Source: Mesorhizobium sp. (GTDB lineage Bacteria > Pseudomonadota > Alphaproteobacteria > Rhizobiales > Rhizobiaceae). From it: a stretch of DNA of 64,000 bases. The position numbers and the translations under genes were made by a program. Positions within the stretch are counted from its first letter, which is position 1, and every line of letters begins with the position of its first letter. A model generated the notes under the pieces. The model saw only the letters and a list, made by a program, of their open reading frames with translations, ran no database searches and was not told the DNA's origin. Below, piece after piece: positions 41,537 to 53,242 of the stretch. Location of the stretch: the NCBI GenBank assembly GCA_004020545.1, contig SAQE01000033.1, positions 1 to 64,000 of the forward strand. Direction: 5' to 3'.

Positions 41537-43065
41537 TGGACATCCGCGCCGCGGAAATTTCCGCAATTCTGAAAGACCAGATCAAGAATTTCGGCAAGGA
41601 GGCCGAGGTCTCCGAAGTCGGCCAGGTTCTGTCCGTCGGTGACGGCATCGCCCGCGTCTACGGCCTCGACAATGTCCAGGCCGGCGAGATGGTCGAGTTC
41701 CCGGGCGGCATCCGCGGCATGGCGCTGAACCTCGAAGCCGACAATGTCGGCGTCGTCATCTTCGGCAACGACCGCGACATCAAGGAAGGCGACACCGTCA
41801 AGCGCACCGGCGCCATCGTCGACGTTCCGGTCGGTCCCGGCCTGCTCGGCCGCGTCGTCGACGCGCTCGGCAACCCGATCGACGGCAAGGGCCCGATCAA
41901 GGCGACCGAACGCAAGCGTGTCGACGTCAAGGCGCCCGGCATCATTCCGCGTAAGTCGGTGCACGAGCCGATGTCGACCGGCCTCAAGGCCATCGACGCG
42001 CTGATCCCGGTCGGCCGCGGCCAGCGCGAGCTGGTCATCGGCGACCGCCAGACCGGCAAGACCGCCATCATCCTCGACACGATGCTGAACCAGAAGTCGG
42101 TGCACGACAACGGCCCGGAGAAGGAGAAGCTCTACTGCGTCTACGTCGCCGTCGGCCAGAAGCGCTCGACCGTCGCGCAGTTCGTGAAGGTGCTGGAGGA
42201 GCGCGGCGCGCTCGACTACTCCATCATCATCGCCGCCACCGCGTCCGATCCGGCGCCGATGCAGTTCCTGGCGCCGTTCGCCGGCTGCACGATGGGCGAA
42301 TATTTCCGCGACAACGGCATGCATGCCCTCATCAGCTACGACGACCTGTCGAAGCAGGCCGTCGCCTATCGCCAGATGTCGCTCTTGCTGCGTCGCCCGC
42401 CGGGTCGCGAAGCCTATCCGGGCGACGTGTTCTATCTGCACTCGCGTCTCCTGGAGCGCGCCGCCAAGCTCAATGACGACAACGGCAACGGCTCGCTGAC
42501 CGCGCTGCCCATCATCGAAACGCAGGCCAACGACGTGTCGGCCTACATCCCGACCAACGTGATCTCGATCACCGACGGCCAGATCTTCCTCGAGACCAAC
42601 CTGTTCTTCCAGGGCATCCGCCCGGCGGTGAACGTCGGCCTGTCGGTGTCGCGCGTCGGCTCCTCGGCGCAGATCAAGGCGATGAAGCAGGTCGCCGGCT
42701 CGATCAAGGGCGAGCTCGCGCAGTACCGCGAAATGGCGGCCTTCGCGCAGTTCGGCTCGGATCTCGACGCCGCTACGCAGCGCCTGCTCAACCGCGGCTC
42801 ACGCCTGACGGAGTTGCTCAAGCAGCCGCAGTTCTCACCGCTCAAGGTCGAGGAGCAAGTCGCGGTGATCTTCGCCGGCGTCAACGGCTATCTCGACAAG
42901 CTGGCGCTCAACCAGGTCGGCAAGTTCGAGCATGGCCTGCTCAGCCACATGCGCTCGGCCGGCAAGGACGTGCTCGACGGTATCCGCGAGGAAAAGGCGC
43001 TGTCGGACGACCTGCGCGCCAAGCTGAAGGCGGAAATCGACGCCTTCGCCAAGACCTTTGCTTGA
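41536..43065 (+). CDS. atpA: ATP synthase F1 alpha subunit
   Basis: A 509-residue non-catalytic nucleotide-binding subunit. Walker A GDRQTGKT is at about residue 169. The family signature is [17 protein letters not shown] (compare the PROSITE alpha/beta pattern), and the arginine finger lies in this GLSVSRVG segment. The N-terminus [19 protein letters not shown] is typical of alphaproteobacteria. It is translationally coupled to atpH by a one-base overlap. Confidence 0.98.
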   Translation: MDIRAAEISAILKDQIKNFGKEAEVSEVGQVLSVGDGIARVYGLDNVQAGEMVEFPGGIRGMALNLEADNVGVVIFGNDRDIKEGDTVKRTGAIVDVPVGPGLLGRVVDALGNPIDGKGPIKATERKRVDVKAPGIIPRKSVHEPMSTGLKAIDALIPVGRGQRELVIGDRQTGKTAIILDTMLNQKSVHDNGPEKEKLYCVYVAVGQKRSTVAQFVKVLEERGALDYSIIIAATASDPAPMQFLAPFAGCTMGEYFRDNGMHALISYDDLSKQAVAYRQMSLLLRRPPGREAYPGDVFYLHSRLLERAAKLNDDNGNGSLTALPIIETQANDVSAYIPTNVISITDGQIFLETNLFFQGIRPAVNVGLSVSRVGSSAQIKAMKQVAGSIKGELAQYREMAAFAQFGSDLDAATQRLLNRGSRLTELLKQPQFSPLKVEEQVAVIFAGVNGYLDKLALNQVGKFEHGLLSHMRSAGKDVLDGIREEKALSDDLRAKLKAEIDAFAKTFA

Positions 43066-43093
43066 ACGAAGCCGGACGGGATCGGGTTGAAGC

Positions 43094-43978
43094 ATGGCTT
43101 CGTTAAAAGACCTTCGTAACCGTATCGCCTCGGTGAAGGCGACGCAGAAGATCACCAAGGCGATGCAGATGGTCGCCGCGGCGAAGCTGCGTCGCGCGCA
43201 GGAAGCAGCGGAAGCGGCCAGGCCCTATTCCGAGCGGATGGGCGCGGTGCTGGCCAACATCACCCAGGCGATCGGCGGTGGCGGCGACGCCCCGGCGCTG
43301 ATGACCGGCACCGGCAGGGATGATGTGCATCTGCTCATCGTCTGCACCGCTGAGCGCGGCCTGTGCGGCGGCTTCAACTCGCAGATCGCGCGCCTTGCCC
43401 GCGATCATATCCGCAAGCTTCTCGCCGACGGCAAGCAGGTCAAGATCATCTGCGTTGGCAAGAAGGGTTTTGACATCCTGCGCCGCGACTACGGCTCGCT
43501 GATCCTCGAGCGCGTCGACCTACGCGAGGTCAAGACGCTCGGCTTCGCCAATGCAGATGCGATCGCGCGCAAGGTGATCAACCTGTTCAACCAGAATGGC
43601 TTCGACGTCTGCACGCTGTTCTATTCGCAGTTCAAGTCGGTGATCAGCCAGATCCCGACGGCGCAGCAGGTCATCCCGGCGGCCCAGGCTCCCGCCGCCG
43701 CCGAAACGAGCAACGGCGCCACCGCCGTCTACGAATACGAGCCGGAGCCGGGCGAAATCCTCTCCGACCTCATCCCGCGCAACATCGCTGTGCAGATCTT
43801 CCGGGCTCTGCTCGAGAACGCGGCCGGCGAGATGGGCGCCAAGATGAGCGCGATGGACAACGCGACGCGCAACGCCGGCGACATGATCAACAGGCTGTCG
43901 ATCACCTACAACCGCCAGCGGCAGGCGCAGATCACCAAGGAACTGATCGAAATCATTTCGGGCGCCGAGGCGCTCTAG
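43094..43978 (+). CDS. atpG: ATP synthase F1 gamma subunit
   Basis: A 294-residue central-shaft subunit. It starts [36 protein letters not shown] and ends [25 protein letters not shown], the two coiled-coil helices of the rotor. An alphaproteobacterial insert (about residues 195-215, [16 protein letters not shown]) separates them. GGGAT lies upstream of the ATG. It lies 28 bases after atpA. Confidence 0.97.
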   Translation: MASLKDLRNRIASVKATQKITKAMQMVAAAKLRRAQEAAEAARPYSERMGAVLANITQAIGGGGDAPALMTGTGRDDVHLLIVCTAERGLCGGFNSQIARLARDHIRKLLADGKQVKIICVGKKGFDILRRDYGSLILERVDLREVKTLGFANADAIARKVINLFNQNGFDVCTLFYSQFKSVISQIPTAQQVIPAAQAPAAAETSNGATAVYEYEPEPGEILSDLIPRNIAVQIFRALLENAAGEMGAKMSAMDNATRNAGDMINRLSITYNRQRQAQITKELIEIISGAEAL

Positions 43979-44034
43979 GCGCGCCCGCCGCCGAGGTCCT
44001 CGACCTCACAGCGGACGGCGTGAGCAACGGATAG

Positions 44035-45633
<1,599 letters not shown>

Positions 45634-45635
45634 TT

Positions 45636-45737
45636 GAGGGAATAGGGAGTAGTGAGTAGTGAGTAGGGATTAGCAGGTCTGTGGCTCAGTCCGCTTGGAC
45701 GCCCACTACTTACTACTCACTATTCCCTATTCGCTAA
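45636..45737. repeat. Palindromic element between atpD and atpC (class G)
   Basis: Left arm GGGAATAGGGAGTAGTGAG continues TAGTGAGTAGGG. Right arm CCCACTACTTACTACTCAC continues TATTCCCTATTCGC. The arms of about 31 bases pair with few mismatches around a 32-base spacer. The element starts two bases after the atpD stop and ends eight bases before the atpC start. Its AGTAGTGAGTAG composition differs from the surrounding GC-rich genes, so it looks inserted. Confidence 0.85.
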
Positions 45738-45744
45738 TTTGATC

Positions 45745-46152
45745 ATGGCTGAAGCTTTCAAATTCGAACTGGTCTCGCCGGAGCGGCTGCTCGTTTCCGA
45801 GCAGGTCGATTCCGTCGTCATCCCCGGCGCCGAAGGCGAGATGACCGTGTTGGCGCAGCACGCTCCGGTCATGACCATGATCAAGCCCGGCGTCGTCACG
45901 GTGAAGACCGCGGCCGGCAAGGAAGAGCGCTATGTCGTGTTCGGCGGCTTCGCCGACATCCTGCCTTCGGGCTGCACGCTGCTTGCCGAATCGGCGGTGG
46001 CCGTCGGCGATATCGACCGCGCCGACCTTGCGCGCCGCATCCAGGAGGCCAGGGAAGACGCCGCCGACGCCAAGGACGACGAGGGCCGCGCCAAGGCCGA
46101 GCAGTTCCTCAGCCAGCTCACCACGCTGGAAGGCGCGCTTCTGCCGGCCTGA
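45745..46152 (+). CDS. atpC: ATP synthase F1 epsilon subunit
   Basis: A 135-residue subunit that couples the rotor to Fo and inhibits ATP hydrolysis. Signatures: FKFELVSPERLLVSEQVDSV, VIPGAEGEMTVLAQHAPVMTMIKPGVV and the C-terminal helical hairpin ending LTTLEGALLPA. The start is ATG 45745; no Shine-Dalgarno is visible in the CTATTCGCTAATTTGATC leader, which is the edge of the class G palindrome. A terminator follows at 46182. Confidence 0.95.
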   Translation: MAEAFKFELVSPERLLVSEQVDSVVIPGAEGEMTVLAQHAPVMTMIKPGVVTVKTAAGKEERYVVFGGFADILPSGCTLLAESAVAVGDIDRADLARRIQEAREDAADAKDDEGRAKAEQFLSQLTTLEGALLPA

Positions 46153-46181
46153 GGGTCACTTCCTGACAGATGATTGAAACG

Positions 46182-46203
46182 GCGGGGCTTGCCCCGCTTT
46201 TTT
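46182..46203 (+). terminator. Rho-independent terminator of the atpHAGDC operon
   Basis: GCGGGG-CTTG-CCCCGC followed by TTTTTT, 30 bases after the atpC stop. Confidence 0.93.
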
Positions 46204-46260
46204 GTTTGCCCGTTTTCTCGTTTGGGAGACAGTCCGCCCTGCTTGTCGGAGCGTCCTTGC

Positions 46261-46350
46261 CGTTTCACGGAAACGGCGAGCCGCTCCATCTCCTTGTTGG
46301 ACGCAATCCCTGGCGGAAAACCGCTTCGCACTTTTCCTGGAATTGCTCTG
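46261..46350. repeat. Intergenic repeat class D (copy D2)
   Basis: Contains CGTTTCACGGAAACGGCGAG and GCACTTTTCCTGGAATTGCT, matching D1 and D3, with a diverged middle (TCCTTGTTGGACGCAATCCC). It lies in the 46153-46460 gap between the atp operon and the convergent reductase gene; the rest of that gap is without a gene. Confidence 0.75.
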
Positions 46351-46460
46351 AGGGCGCCGGATGTCCAGCGAATCAGGCTCACGATCCAGATGGTCGATGG
46401 CTATCGTGTCCTATGCCTCGCGCCAGGTCGTGAACGGGTCCGCGGGCAAATAAGCGGGCG

Positions 46461-47957
46461 TTATCGGCTGTTTATGCCGAGCGCGGCGAATGCCAGCACC
46501 GGACCCTCTCGCCGCAAGTGGACGAGATGCACGGCCACGAGTTCGATCAACGTTCGGCGTTCGGCGTGATCCTTGGCGAAGCCGGCAAGGTCAAACACTG
46601 CCGTGACTGTTTCGTTCGCCGGCAATTGTTGGTCCAGAAGTGCCGTCAATACCGCATCGAGCGGATCGGTGAAATGCCCCTCCGGCAAGGTCTTTCCCCG
46701 CGCTGCGCAGGCCTCGATCCAAGCGGCTACCACCAGCGTCAGATGAACCAGCTCGGTGCCGGCTTCCAGGCACTCCAGGGCTGATGCAATGATGCGCTGG
46801 GGCAGCTTCTGGCTGCCGTCATTGGCGATCTGCGCCGTGCGATGGGCGAGCGCCGTGTTGGAAAAGCGCTCGGCGAGTTCGGCCGTATAGGCGGCCGTAT
46901 CGAGCCCGGCGCCCTCCGGCAGCGTCGGGATGGCTTCAGCCCACAGCGCATCAACGAACTGCCGGATTGACGGATCGGCAAAGGCGCGGTCGACAGTGGC
47001 GTGGCCGCTGAGCAGGCCGAGATAGGCGATGCCCGAATGGGCGCCGTTGAGCAGCCTGAGCTTCATGTCCTCGAAGGGCCCGACGTCCTCGACCATGGTG
47101 ACGCCGAATTTTTCCCAGGCCGGGCGTCCGGCCGGAAAACGATCCTCGACCACCCATTGGCGGAACGGCTCGGTCATCACCGGCCAGGCGTCCTCGATGC
47201 CGAGCTCCTGCGCAATACGCGTCCGGTCGGCATCCGTGGTCGCCGGCACGATGCGGTCGACCATGCTCGACGGGAAAGCCACATCGTCGGCGGCATAGCC
47301 GGCTAACGGCCGATCGCCAGCGCTGGCACGGGCGTCGCGCAGTTTTGCAAACTCGACCAGCAGCCGGTGCAGCGTGGCGCCGTTGGCGGGAAGGTTGTCG
47401 CAGCAGAGCACGGTGAAGGGCGGGGTGCCGGCAGCGCGGCGGCGCGCAATCGCTTCGGTGAGAAAACCATGCGCGGTCTTCGGCGATCCGGGGTTTGCCA
47501 GGTCGTGCACGATATCGGGATGGTTCTCATCGAGGCTGCCGTCGGCCGCCCTCAGATAGGCCTTTTCGGTGATGGTCAGCGTGACGATGCGGATGCGCGG
47601 ATCGGTCAGCGCGGCGAGCACCGCGCCGGGGTCTTCCGGCGCCACCAGCAGCGACAGGATCGAGCCGATCACCTGCAGCCTCTCGCCGGCGCTGTCTCTT
47701 ACCGCCAGCGTGTAGAGCCCGTCCTGTGGCGACAGCGCATCGCGCGTGTCGGGGCTGCGCAGCGAGACGCCGATGATGCCCCAGCCCGTCTCGCCATCCG
47801 CCAGGCAGGCGTCGACATAGGCCGCCTGATGGGCACGATGGAAGGCGCCGACACCGAGGTGGACGATGCCGGGCGTCACAGCACCGCGATCGTAGCGCGG
47901 TATGACAACTGCGCCCGGCAGGCTCGCGACCGTGGCGTTCGAAAGACGGCTGTTCAT
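46461..47957 (-). CDS. uxuB: Mannitol dehydrogenase family oxidoreductase, probable fructuronate reductase
   Basis: A 498-residue long-chain polyol dehydrogenase. The N-terminal Rossmann fold begins GIVHLGVGAFHRAHQAAY and the catalytic lysine lies in MKLRLLNGAHSGIAYLG. The family includes mannitol 2-dehydrogenase, fructuronate reductase (UxuB) and tagaturonate reductase. The fructuronate reductase call rests on the divergent uxaC gene and the uronate cluster downstream; mannitol dehydrogenase remains possible. The start at 47957 (MNSRLSNATVASLPG) is the family start, and 37 further open codons upstream overlap the promoter region. Confidence 0.8.
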   Translation of the reverse strand: MNSRLSNATVASLPGAVVIPRYDRGAVTPGIVHLGVGAFHRAHQAAYVDACLADGETGWGIIGVSLRSPDTRDALSPQDGLYTLAVRDSAGERLQVIGSILSLLVAPEDPGAVLAALTDPRIRIVTLTITEKAYLRAADGSLDENHPDIVHDLANPGSPKTAHGFLTEAIARRRAAGTPPFTVLCCDNLPANGATLHRLLVEFAKLRDARASAGDRPLAGYAADDVAFPSSMVDRIVPATTDADRTRIAQELGIEDAWPVMTEPFRQWVVEDRFPAGRPAWEKFGVTMVEDVGPFEDMKLRLLNGAHSGIAYLGLLSGHATVDRAFADPSIRQFVDALWAEAIPTLPEGAGLDTAAYTAELAERFSNTALAHRTAQIANDGSQKLPQRIIASALECLEAGTELVHLTLVVAAWIEACAARGKTLPEGHFTDPLDAVLTALLDQQLPANETVTAVFDLAGFAKDHAERRTLIELVAVHLVHLRREGPVLAFAALGINSR

Positions 47958-48056
47958 TGGTTTGAAGTCTCCGATCCGGCGCTCGTCCGGCAGCAATGGA
48001 CGGCTGCGGGGTAGCACCCGTCGCTGCCCCGTACAATGGTCGTACTTCATGCAAAA

Positions 48057-48092
48057 GTCATCATACAACTTAATGATTTTTATATGTTGACA
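48057..48092. promoter_or_regulatory. Candidate promoter/operator region of the divergent uxuB-uxaC genes
   Basis: An AT-rich patch in a GC-rich gap contains GTCATCATACAAC (48057-48069), whose reverse GTTGTATGATGAC resembles GntR/FadR-type half-operators, a second ATGATTTT at 48073, and TTGACA at 48087-48092, a good -35 element for uxaC. The local GntR regulator (52450-53223) is the likely ligand. This is inference from composition and position. Confidence 0.4.
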
Positions 48093-48137
48093 TTATCTCC
48101 GACCGATCTACCAATAGGCCAGCCTGGGGGGAGCCAA

Positions 48138-49556
48138 GTGGCTGCACTGACCGATCCGAATCTGCTTTTCGCGCCGGAAACGCGAACGCTGGCTCGCACC
48201 CTTTACGCCGGGGTCAAAGACCTGCCGATCGTCAGTCCGCATGGCCACACCGACCCGCGCTGGTATGCGCTCAACGAGCCGTTCCCCGACCCGGCGCAAT
48301 TGCTGATCGTGCCGGACCACTACATTTTCCGCATGCTGTTCAGCCAGGGCGTGCGGCTGGAAGAGCTCGGCGTGCCGACACTCGACTTCCCGACGCCCAA
48401 TGGGGCCCCGGTCGAGACCGACGGCAGAACGATCTGGCGACGCTTTGCCGAGCACTATTATCTGTTCCGCGGCACGCCGACCCGACTCTGGCTCGATCAT
48501 GTGCTCGAGCATCTGTTCGGTATCGAAGAGCCGCTCAATGCAAGCACCGCCGATCGCCACTACGACACGATCGCCGCGCTGCTTCAGCGCGACGACTATC
48601 GCCCTCGGGCGCTGTTCGAGCGCTTCACAATCGAGGTGATCGCCACGACCGAAGGCGCGCTCGACGACCTCAAATGGCATCGGATGATCCGCGACAGCGG
48701 CTGGCAAGGTCGCGTCGTCACCGCCTACCGGCCCGACGCGGTGATCGATCCCGACTTCGAAGGATTCTCAGGCAATCTCGACCGGCTGGGCGAGATCACC
48801 GGCTGCGACACCGGTACCTGGGCCGGCTATCTCGACGCGCATCGAGAGCGGCGCTCCTATTTCAAGGAATTCGGCGCGACCTCGTCTGACCACGGCCATC
48901 CGACCGCCGAGACCGCCAACCTTTCCGACGCCGCGGCCGAGGAGCTGTTCAACCGCATCCGCCGCGGTTCGGATGACGAGCGCGAGCGGCGGCTGTTCCG
49001 CGCACAGATGCTGACCGAGATGGCCAAGATGAGCCGCGACGATCGCCTGGTGCTGCAAATCCATCCGGGATCATGGCGCAATCATTCGCCGGCTATTTTT
49101 CAGAAATTCGGCCGCGACAAGGGTTTCGATATCCCGACCAGGACCGACTATGTGACGGCGCTGAAGCCATTGCTCGACTGCGTCGGGCTGGAGCGCGACC
49201 TGACGATCATCCTGTTCACGCTGGACGAGACGAGCTATGCGCGCGAGCTGGCGCCGCTCGCCGGCGTCTATCCGGCGCTGAGGCTCGGGCCGGCCTGGTG
49301 GTTCCACGACAGCCCGGAAGGCATGCGCCGCTTCCGTGAGATGACCACCGAGACGGCCGGCTTCTACAACACCGTGGGCTTCAACGACGACACGCGCGCC
49401 TTTCCGTCGATCCCGGCGCGCCACGATGTCGCCCGCCGCGTCGACTGCGCCTTCCTGGCGCGGCTCGTCGCCGAACACCGGTTGCGCGAGGAGGAAGCGC
49501 ATGAGCTGGCGCGGGAGCTTGCCTACACGCTGGCCAAGAAAGCGTACCGGCTCTGA
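48138..49556 (+). CDS. uxaC: Glucuronate (uronate) isomerase
   Basis: A 472-residue amidohydrolase-fold isomerase converting D-glucuronate to D-fructuronate (and galacturonate to tagaturonate). Metal-binding HGHTDP is seen in LPIVSPHGHTDPRWYAL. Other family motifs are DHYIFRMLFSQG, QIHPGSWRNHSP and GPAWWFHDSPEGMRRFREM. The GTG start at 48138 is supported by GGGGGGAG seven bases upstream and gives the normal family length; an ATG 51 bases upstream has no ribosome binding site. It leads the uxaC-dctPQM-gntR-kduI-kduD-kdgF series. Confidence 0.95.
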   Translation: MAALTDPNLLFAPETRTLARTLYAGVKDLPIVSPHGHTDPRWYALNEPFPDPAQLLIVPDHYIFRMLFSQGVRLEELGVPTLDFPTPNGAPVETDGRTIWRRFAEHYYLFRGTPTRLWLDHVLEHLFGIEEPLNASTADRHYDTIAALLQRDDYRPRALFERFTIEVIATTEGALDDLKWHRMIRDSGWQGRVVTAYRPDAVIDPDFEGFSGNLDRLGEITGCDTGTWAGYLDAHRERRSYFKEFGATSSDHGHPTAETANLSDAAAEELFNRIRRGSDDERERRLFRAQMLTEMAKMSRDDRLVLQIHPGSWRNHSPAIFQKFGRDKGFDIPTRTDYVTALKPLLDCVGLERDLTIILFTLDETSYARELAPLAGVYPALRLGPAWWFHDSPEGMRRFREMTTETAGFYNTVGFNDDTRAFPSIPARHDVARRVDCAFLARLVAEHRLREEEAHELARELAYTLAKKAYRL

Positions 49557-49589
49557 GCCGGTGCGTCAGGGTTTCAAAGGGAGGAAGTC

Positions 49590-50567
49590 ATGTTGCATTT
49601 TTGGAAATTGACGGCGGCCACATTCGCCTTCGGCTCGCTGCTGATCGGCATTGCCAATGCCGAGACCGTGCTGCGGTCGTCGGACACGCATCCCGACGGC
49701 TATCCGACCGTCGAGGCGGTCAAATATATGGGCGAGCTGATCAAGCAGCGGACGAATGGCCGCTATTCCATCGAGGTCTATCATTCGGCGCAGCTCGGCG
49801 AGGAGAAGGACACGATCGAGCAGACGCAATCGGGTGTGATCGACCTGGACCGTGTCTCGATGGGCCCGTTCAACGGCATCGTGCCGGAAACCGCGGTGCC
49901 GTCCCTGCCTTACATGTTCCGCTCGGTCGAGCATATGCGCCATGTCATGGACGGGCCGATCGGCGACCAGATCCTGAAAGCGTTCGAGGCGCATGATCTC
50001 GTCGGCCTCGCCTTCTACGATTCCGGCGCGCGCTCCTTCTACAACACCAAGAAGGACATCAGCTCGATCGCCGACCTTAAGGGCATGAAGTTCCGCGTCA
50101 TCCAGTCGGATGTGTTCGTCGACATGGTCAACGCGCTCGGCGCCAACGCCACGCCGATGGCCTATGGCGAGGTCTATTCGGCGCTGCAGACGGGTGTCAT
50201 CGACGGGGCCGAGAACAACTGGCCGAGCTTCGAATCCGCCAAGCACTACGAGGTCGCCAAGCATTACACGCTGGACCAGCACCAGATCGTGCCGGAGGTG
50301 CTGGTGATGTCGAAGGCGAACTGGGACAAGCTCTCGCCGGAAGACCAGGCGATCGTCAGGCAGGCGGCCAAGGACAGTGTCGTCAAGATGCGCGAACTCT
50401 GGGACGCACAGGAGAAGAAGTCGCGCGACATCGTCGAGAAGGCCGGCGTCAAGGTCAGCGAGATCGACAAGCAGCCGCTGATCGACGCCATGAAGCCGGT
50501 CTACGAAAAATATCTTTCGACGCCGGAGCTCAAGGATCTGGCCGCCCGTATCCAGGCCGCGAAATGA
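49590..50567 (+). CDS. dctP: TRAP transporter solute-binding protein (DctP family)
   Basis: A 325-residue periplasmic receptor. The signal peptide spans residues 1-24 ([12 protein letters not shown] before [10 protein letters not shown]). DctP-type signatures include [47 protein letters not shown] and [13 protein letters not shown]; the Arg in KFRV normally binds the ligand carboxylate. Context with uronate isomerase and Kdu enzymes points to a hexuronate or unsaturated (di)uronate ligand. The TGA overlaps the next ATG (ATGA). Confidence 0.93.
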   Translation: MLHFWKLTAATFAFGSLLIGIANAETVLRSSDTHPDGYPTVEAVKYMGELIKQRTNGRYSIEVYHSAQLGEEKDTIEQTQSGVIDLDRVSMGPFNGIVPETAVPSLPYMFRSVEHMRHVMDGPIGDQILKAFEAHDLVGLAFYDSGARSFYNTKKDISSIADLKGMKFRVIQSDVFVDMVNALGANATPMAYGEVYSALQTGVIDGAENNWPSFESAKHYEVAKHYTLDQHQIVPEVLVMSKANWDKLSPEDQAIVRQAAKDSVVKMRELWDAQEKKSRDIVEKAGVKVSEIDKQPLIDAMKPVYEKYLSTPELKDLAARIQAAK

Positions 50568-51154
50568 CCAGCATGGATGATAGGCCGAGCGGCGCCGACG
50601 CCTCCGTGCCGCCTATGGTGCGGCCAGGCCTTAATACATTCTGGCTGCGCGCCGAGCGCCTGCTGTCGGGTCTGGCGACGCTGGCGCTGTGGGTCAGCGG
50701 CGCCGGGCTGACATTGATGACGATCATCATCGCCTGGCAGGTCTTCTCGCGCTATGTGCTCAACCGCTCGCCAAGCTGGACCGAGGCCTCCTCGGTGCTG
50801 CTCATGGGTTGGTTCATCTTTCTCGGGGCTGCGGTCGGCGTGCGCGAACGCACACATCTCGGCTTCGACGTGCTGCTCTATTTCCTGCCTGCTTCGGCCA
50901 AGGCGGTGCTGCGCACCATTTCCGACATCGTCGTGCTGGCGTTCGGCGGCGGCATGATCATCTACGGCATCCAACTTGCCAGGCTGACATGGGGCACGAT
51001 CATGCCGTCGCTCGCGCTGCCCGGAGGCGTCGGCTTCCTGCCAGTCATCCTAGGCGGCGCGCTGGTCTGCCTGTTCTCGCTCGAACGGCTTGCCGGGCGC
51101 TTTGCCGGCCTGCCTGTCGATGCCGACATCCACACCACCGGCGAGGAGATGTGA
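50564..51154 (+). CDS. dctQ: TRAP transporter small permease (DctQ family)
   Basis: A 196-residue inner-membrane protein with four hydrophobic helices. The DctQ signature is [43 protein letters not shown], read here in two adjoining pieces. An extended Ala/Pro-containing N-terminus of about 25 residues precedes the first helix. It overlaps dctP by four bases and is followed by dctM after three. Confidence 0.92.
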   Translation: MTSMDDRPSGADASVPPMVRPGLNTFWLRAERLLSGLATLALWVSGAGLTLMTIIIAWQVFSRYVLNRSPSWTEASSVLLMGWFIFLGAAVGVRERTHLGFDVLLYFLPASAKAVLRTISDIVVLAFGGGMIIYGIQLARLTWGTIMPSLALPGGVGFLPVILGGALVCLFSLERLAGRFAGLPVDADIHTTGEEM

Positions 51155-51157
51155 GCC

Positions 51158-52438
51158 ATGGCCTTGACCGTGCTTTTCGGCACCTTCGTCTTCCTGCTGA
51201 TCATCGGCACGCCGATCGCCTTCTGCCTCGGTGTGGCGAGCTTCGCGACGATCATCGTGCTCGGCCTCCCCCCGGTGGTGGTGTTCCAGCGATTGAACTC
51301 GGGCGTCAGCGTCTTTTCGCTGATGGCAATCCCGTTCTTCATCTTCGCCGGCGACCTGATGGTGCGCGGCGGTATCGCCGCCCGCCTGGTGGCGCTGGCC
51401 GGGTCGGTGGTCGGCCATCTGCGCGGCGGCTTGGGCCAAGTCAACATCGCCGCATCGACGATGTTCGGCGGCATCTCTGGGTCGGCCGTGGCCGACGCGT
51501 CCGCGGTCGGCGGGCTGATGATCCCGCAGATGAAGGCGCGCGGCTATGGCATCGACTACGCTGTCAACATCACCTCGGTAGGGGCCATCATCGCCCTTTT
51601 GATCCCGCCGTCGCACAACATGATCATCTACTCCATCTCGGCCGGCGGCCGCATCTCGATCGCCGACCTGTTCACGGCGGGCGTCATCCCGGGCCTGCTT
51701 CTGGCGCTCGCGCTGATGATCACGGCCTATCTGGTCGCCAGCCGGCGCGGCTATCCTACCGAGCCTTTCGCCGGTTTCGGCCGGGCACTCCAGTTGCTCT
51801 TCGGCGCCATTCCGGGCCTCATCCTCATCGGCATCATCTTCGGCGGCGTCCGGTCCGGCATTTTCACAGCAACGGAAAGCTCCTGCATCGCCATCGTCTA
51901 TGCCTTCCTGGTCACGCTGATCATCTACCGCTCGATGAGCTGGAACGATTTCGTCTCGGCGACCACCGCGGCAGTACGCACGACGGCCATGGTCCTGATG
52001 ATCATAGGCTGCGCCGCCGCCTTCGGCTGGCTGCTCGCCTATCTGCGCGTACCTGCGGCGCTGGTCGCCTTCCTGCAGGAGATCTCCAGCGACAAGCTGG
52101 TCATCCTGCTGTTGATCAACGTCGTGCTTTTGATCCTCGGCACGTTCATGGACATGTCGCCGCTGATCATCATCACCACGCCGATCTTCCTGCCGGTGGT
52201 CATGGCTTACGGCGTCGACCCGGTGCATTTCGGCGTCATCCTCATCCTCAATCTCGGCATCGGCCTTTGCACGCCGCCGGTCGGAGCCGTCCTCTTCGTC
52301 AGTTGCGCAATAGGCCGCATTCCGATCTGGACGGCGATGCAGTCTATCTGGCCCTTCTACGGCGCGGCCTTCGCTGTGCTGATGCTTGTCACCTACGTGC
52401 CGGCGATATCATTGTGGCTGCCGAACCTTTTCCATTAG
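51158..52438 (+). CDS. dctM: TRAP transporter large permease (DctM family)
   Basis: A 426-residue protein with about twelve membrane helices. Signatures: FFIFAGDLMVRGGIA, FGGISGSAVADASAVGGLM, PPSHNMIIYS and NLGIGLCTPPVGAVLFVS. DctM forms the sodium-coupled transport channel with DctQ. The adjacent gntR gene starts 11 bases after the stop, with its ribosome binding site AGGAGTT straddling the dctM stop. Confidence 0.95.
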   Translation: MALTVLFGTFVFLLIIGTPIAFCLGVASFATIIVLGLPPVVVFQRLNSGVSVFSLMAIPFFIFAGDLMVRGGIAARLVALAGSVVGHLRGGLGQVNIAASTMFGGISGSAVADASAVGGLMIPQMKARGYGIDYAVNITSVGAIIALLIPPSHNMIIYSISAGGRISIADLFTAGVIPGLLLALALMITAYLVASRRGYPTEPFAGFGRALQLLFGAIPGLILIGIIFGGVRSGIFTATESSCIAIVYAFLVTLIIYRSMSWNDFVSATTAAVRTTAMVLMIIGCAAAFGWLLAYLRVPAALVAFLQEISSDKLVILLLINVVLLILGTFMDMSPLIIITTPIFLPVVMAYGVDPVHFGVILILNLGIGLCTPPVGAVLFVSCAIGRIPIWTAMQSIWPFYGAAFAVLMLVTYVPAISLWLPNLFH

Positions 52439-52449
52439 GAGTTACCCAG

Positions 52450-53223
52450 GTGGCCGATAGCACAACCGATCTCAGGGTCGAACGGAAGCCGAAACTGTCG
52501 GAAACGGTGGTCGCGGCGATCCGCAAGCAGCTTTTGGCGGGCGAGATGCCGCCCGGCCACAAGCTGCCGACCGAGGGGCAACTGACGGAGACCTTCGGCG
52601 TCAGCCGCACCGTCATCCGCGAGGCGCTGGCCAAGCTTGCCGCCGACGGCCTTGTCGAGGCACGCCAGGGCGCCGGCGTCTTCGTCACCGAGCACATCTC
52701 CACCACCCTCGGCGTTCTAGCCGCCGACATGGGCGCCAAGGATTCCATCGCGCTCAACGTGCTCGAGGTGCGGCTGGCGATCGAAATCGAATCGGCCGGC
52801 CTTGCCGCCATCCGCCGCAACGCCGCGCAGGAGGCGGCTATCCAGGAGGCCTTCTTCGAGTTCGAGCGGCTCTTGCTCGACAGCCAGCCGACCGGTCCGG
52901 CCGACCTCGCCTTCCATCGGGCGATCGCCAGCGCCACCAACAATCCGTTCTATGTCGAGATGCTCGACGTGCTCGGCCGCCGCGCCATTCCTTGCGACGT
53001 GACCTCTCCCTGGTCGACGGAGCTCGTCCAGTCCGACGACTACCAGCGCGGCCTGCAGCGCGAGCATCTGGTGATCCTCAACGCGATTTCGGCGGGCGAC
53101 GCCAACGCCGCGCGCGAGGCGATGCGGGCGCATCTCGCCGCCAGCCAGCAGCGCTACCGCGAGCGCCTGCAGGCGCGGCAGGCCTATTACGCAAAGTCGG
53201 TGGCGGCCGCGTCGACCGGATGA
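52450..53223 (+). CDS. GntR-family regulator, FadR subfamily
   Basis: A 257-residue regulator. The winged helix is KLPTEGQLTETFGVSRTVIREALAKLAADGLVEARQGAGVFV (in two runs), and the C-terminal FCD domain has metal-site residues in DLAFHRAIA and REHLVILNAI. It starts with GTG at 52450, with AGGAG ten bases upstream. The same frame is open far upstream across dctQ/dctM, but that stretch is not coding. Position inside the uronate operon suggests it senses a uronate intermediate (UxuR/KdgR-like role). Confidence 0.9.
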   Translation: MADSTTDLRVERKPKLSETVVAAIRKQLLAGEMPPGHKLPTEGQLTETFGVSRTVIREALAKLAADGLVEARQGAGVFVTEHISTTLGVLAADMGAKDSIALNVLEVRLAIEIESAGLAAIRRNAAQEAAIQEAFFEFERLLLDSQPTGPADLAFHRAIASATNNPFYVEMLDVLGRRAIPCDVTSPWSTELVQSDDYQRGLQREHLVILNAISAGDANAAREAMRAHLAASQQRYRERLQARQAYYAKSVAAASTG

Positions 53224-53242
53224 TCATTCGAGCAAGGTAGAG

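Noticed and set aside
50689..52449. In-frame extension upstream of the GntR gene (would give an 844-residue protein)
   Set aside because: It overlaps dctQ and dctM in another frame, while the GTG at 52450 has a good ribosome binding site and gives the normal regulator length.
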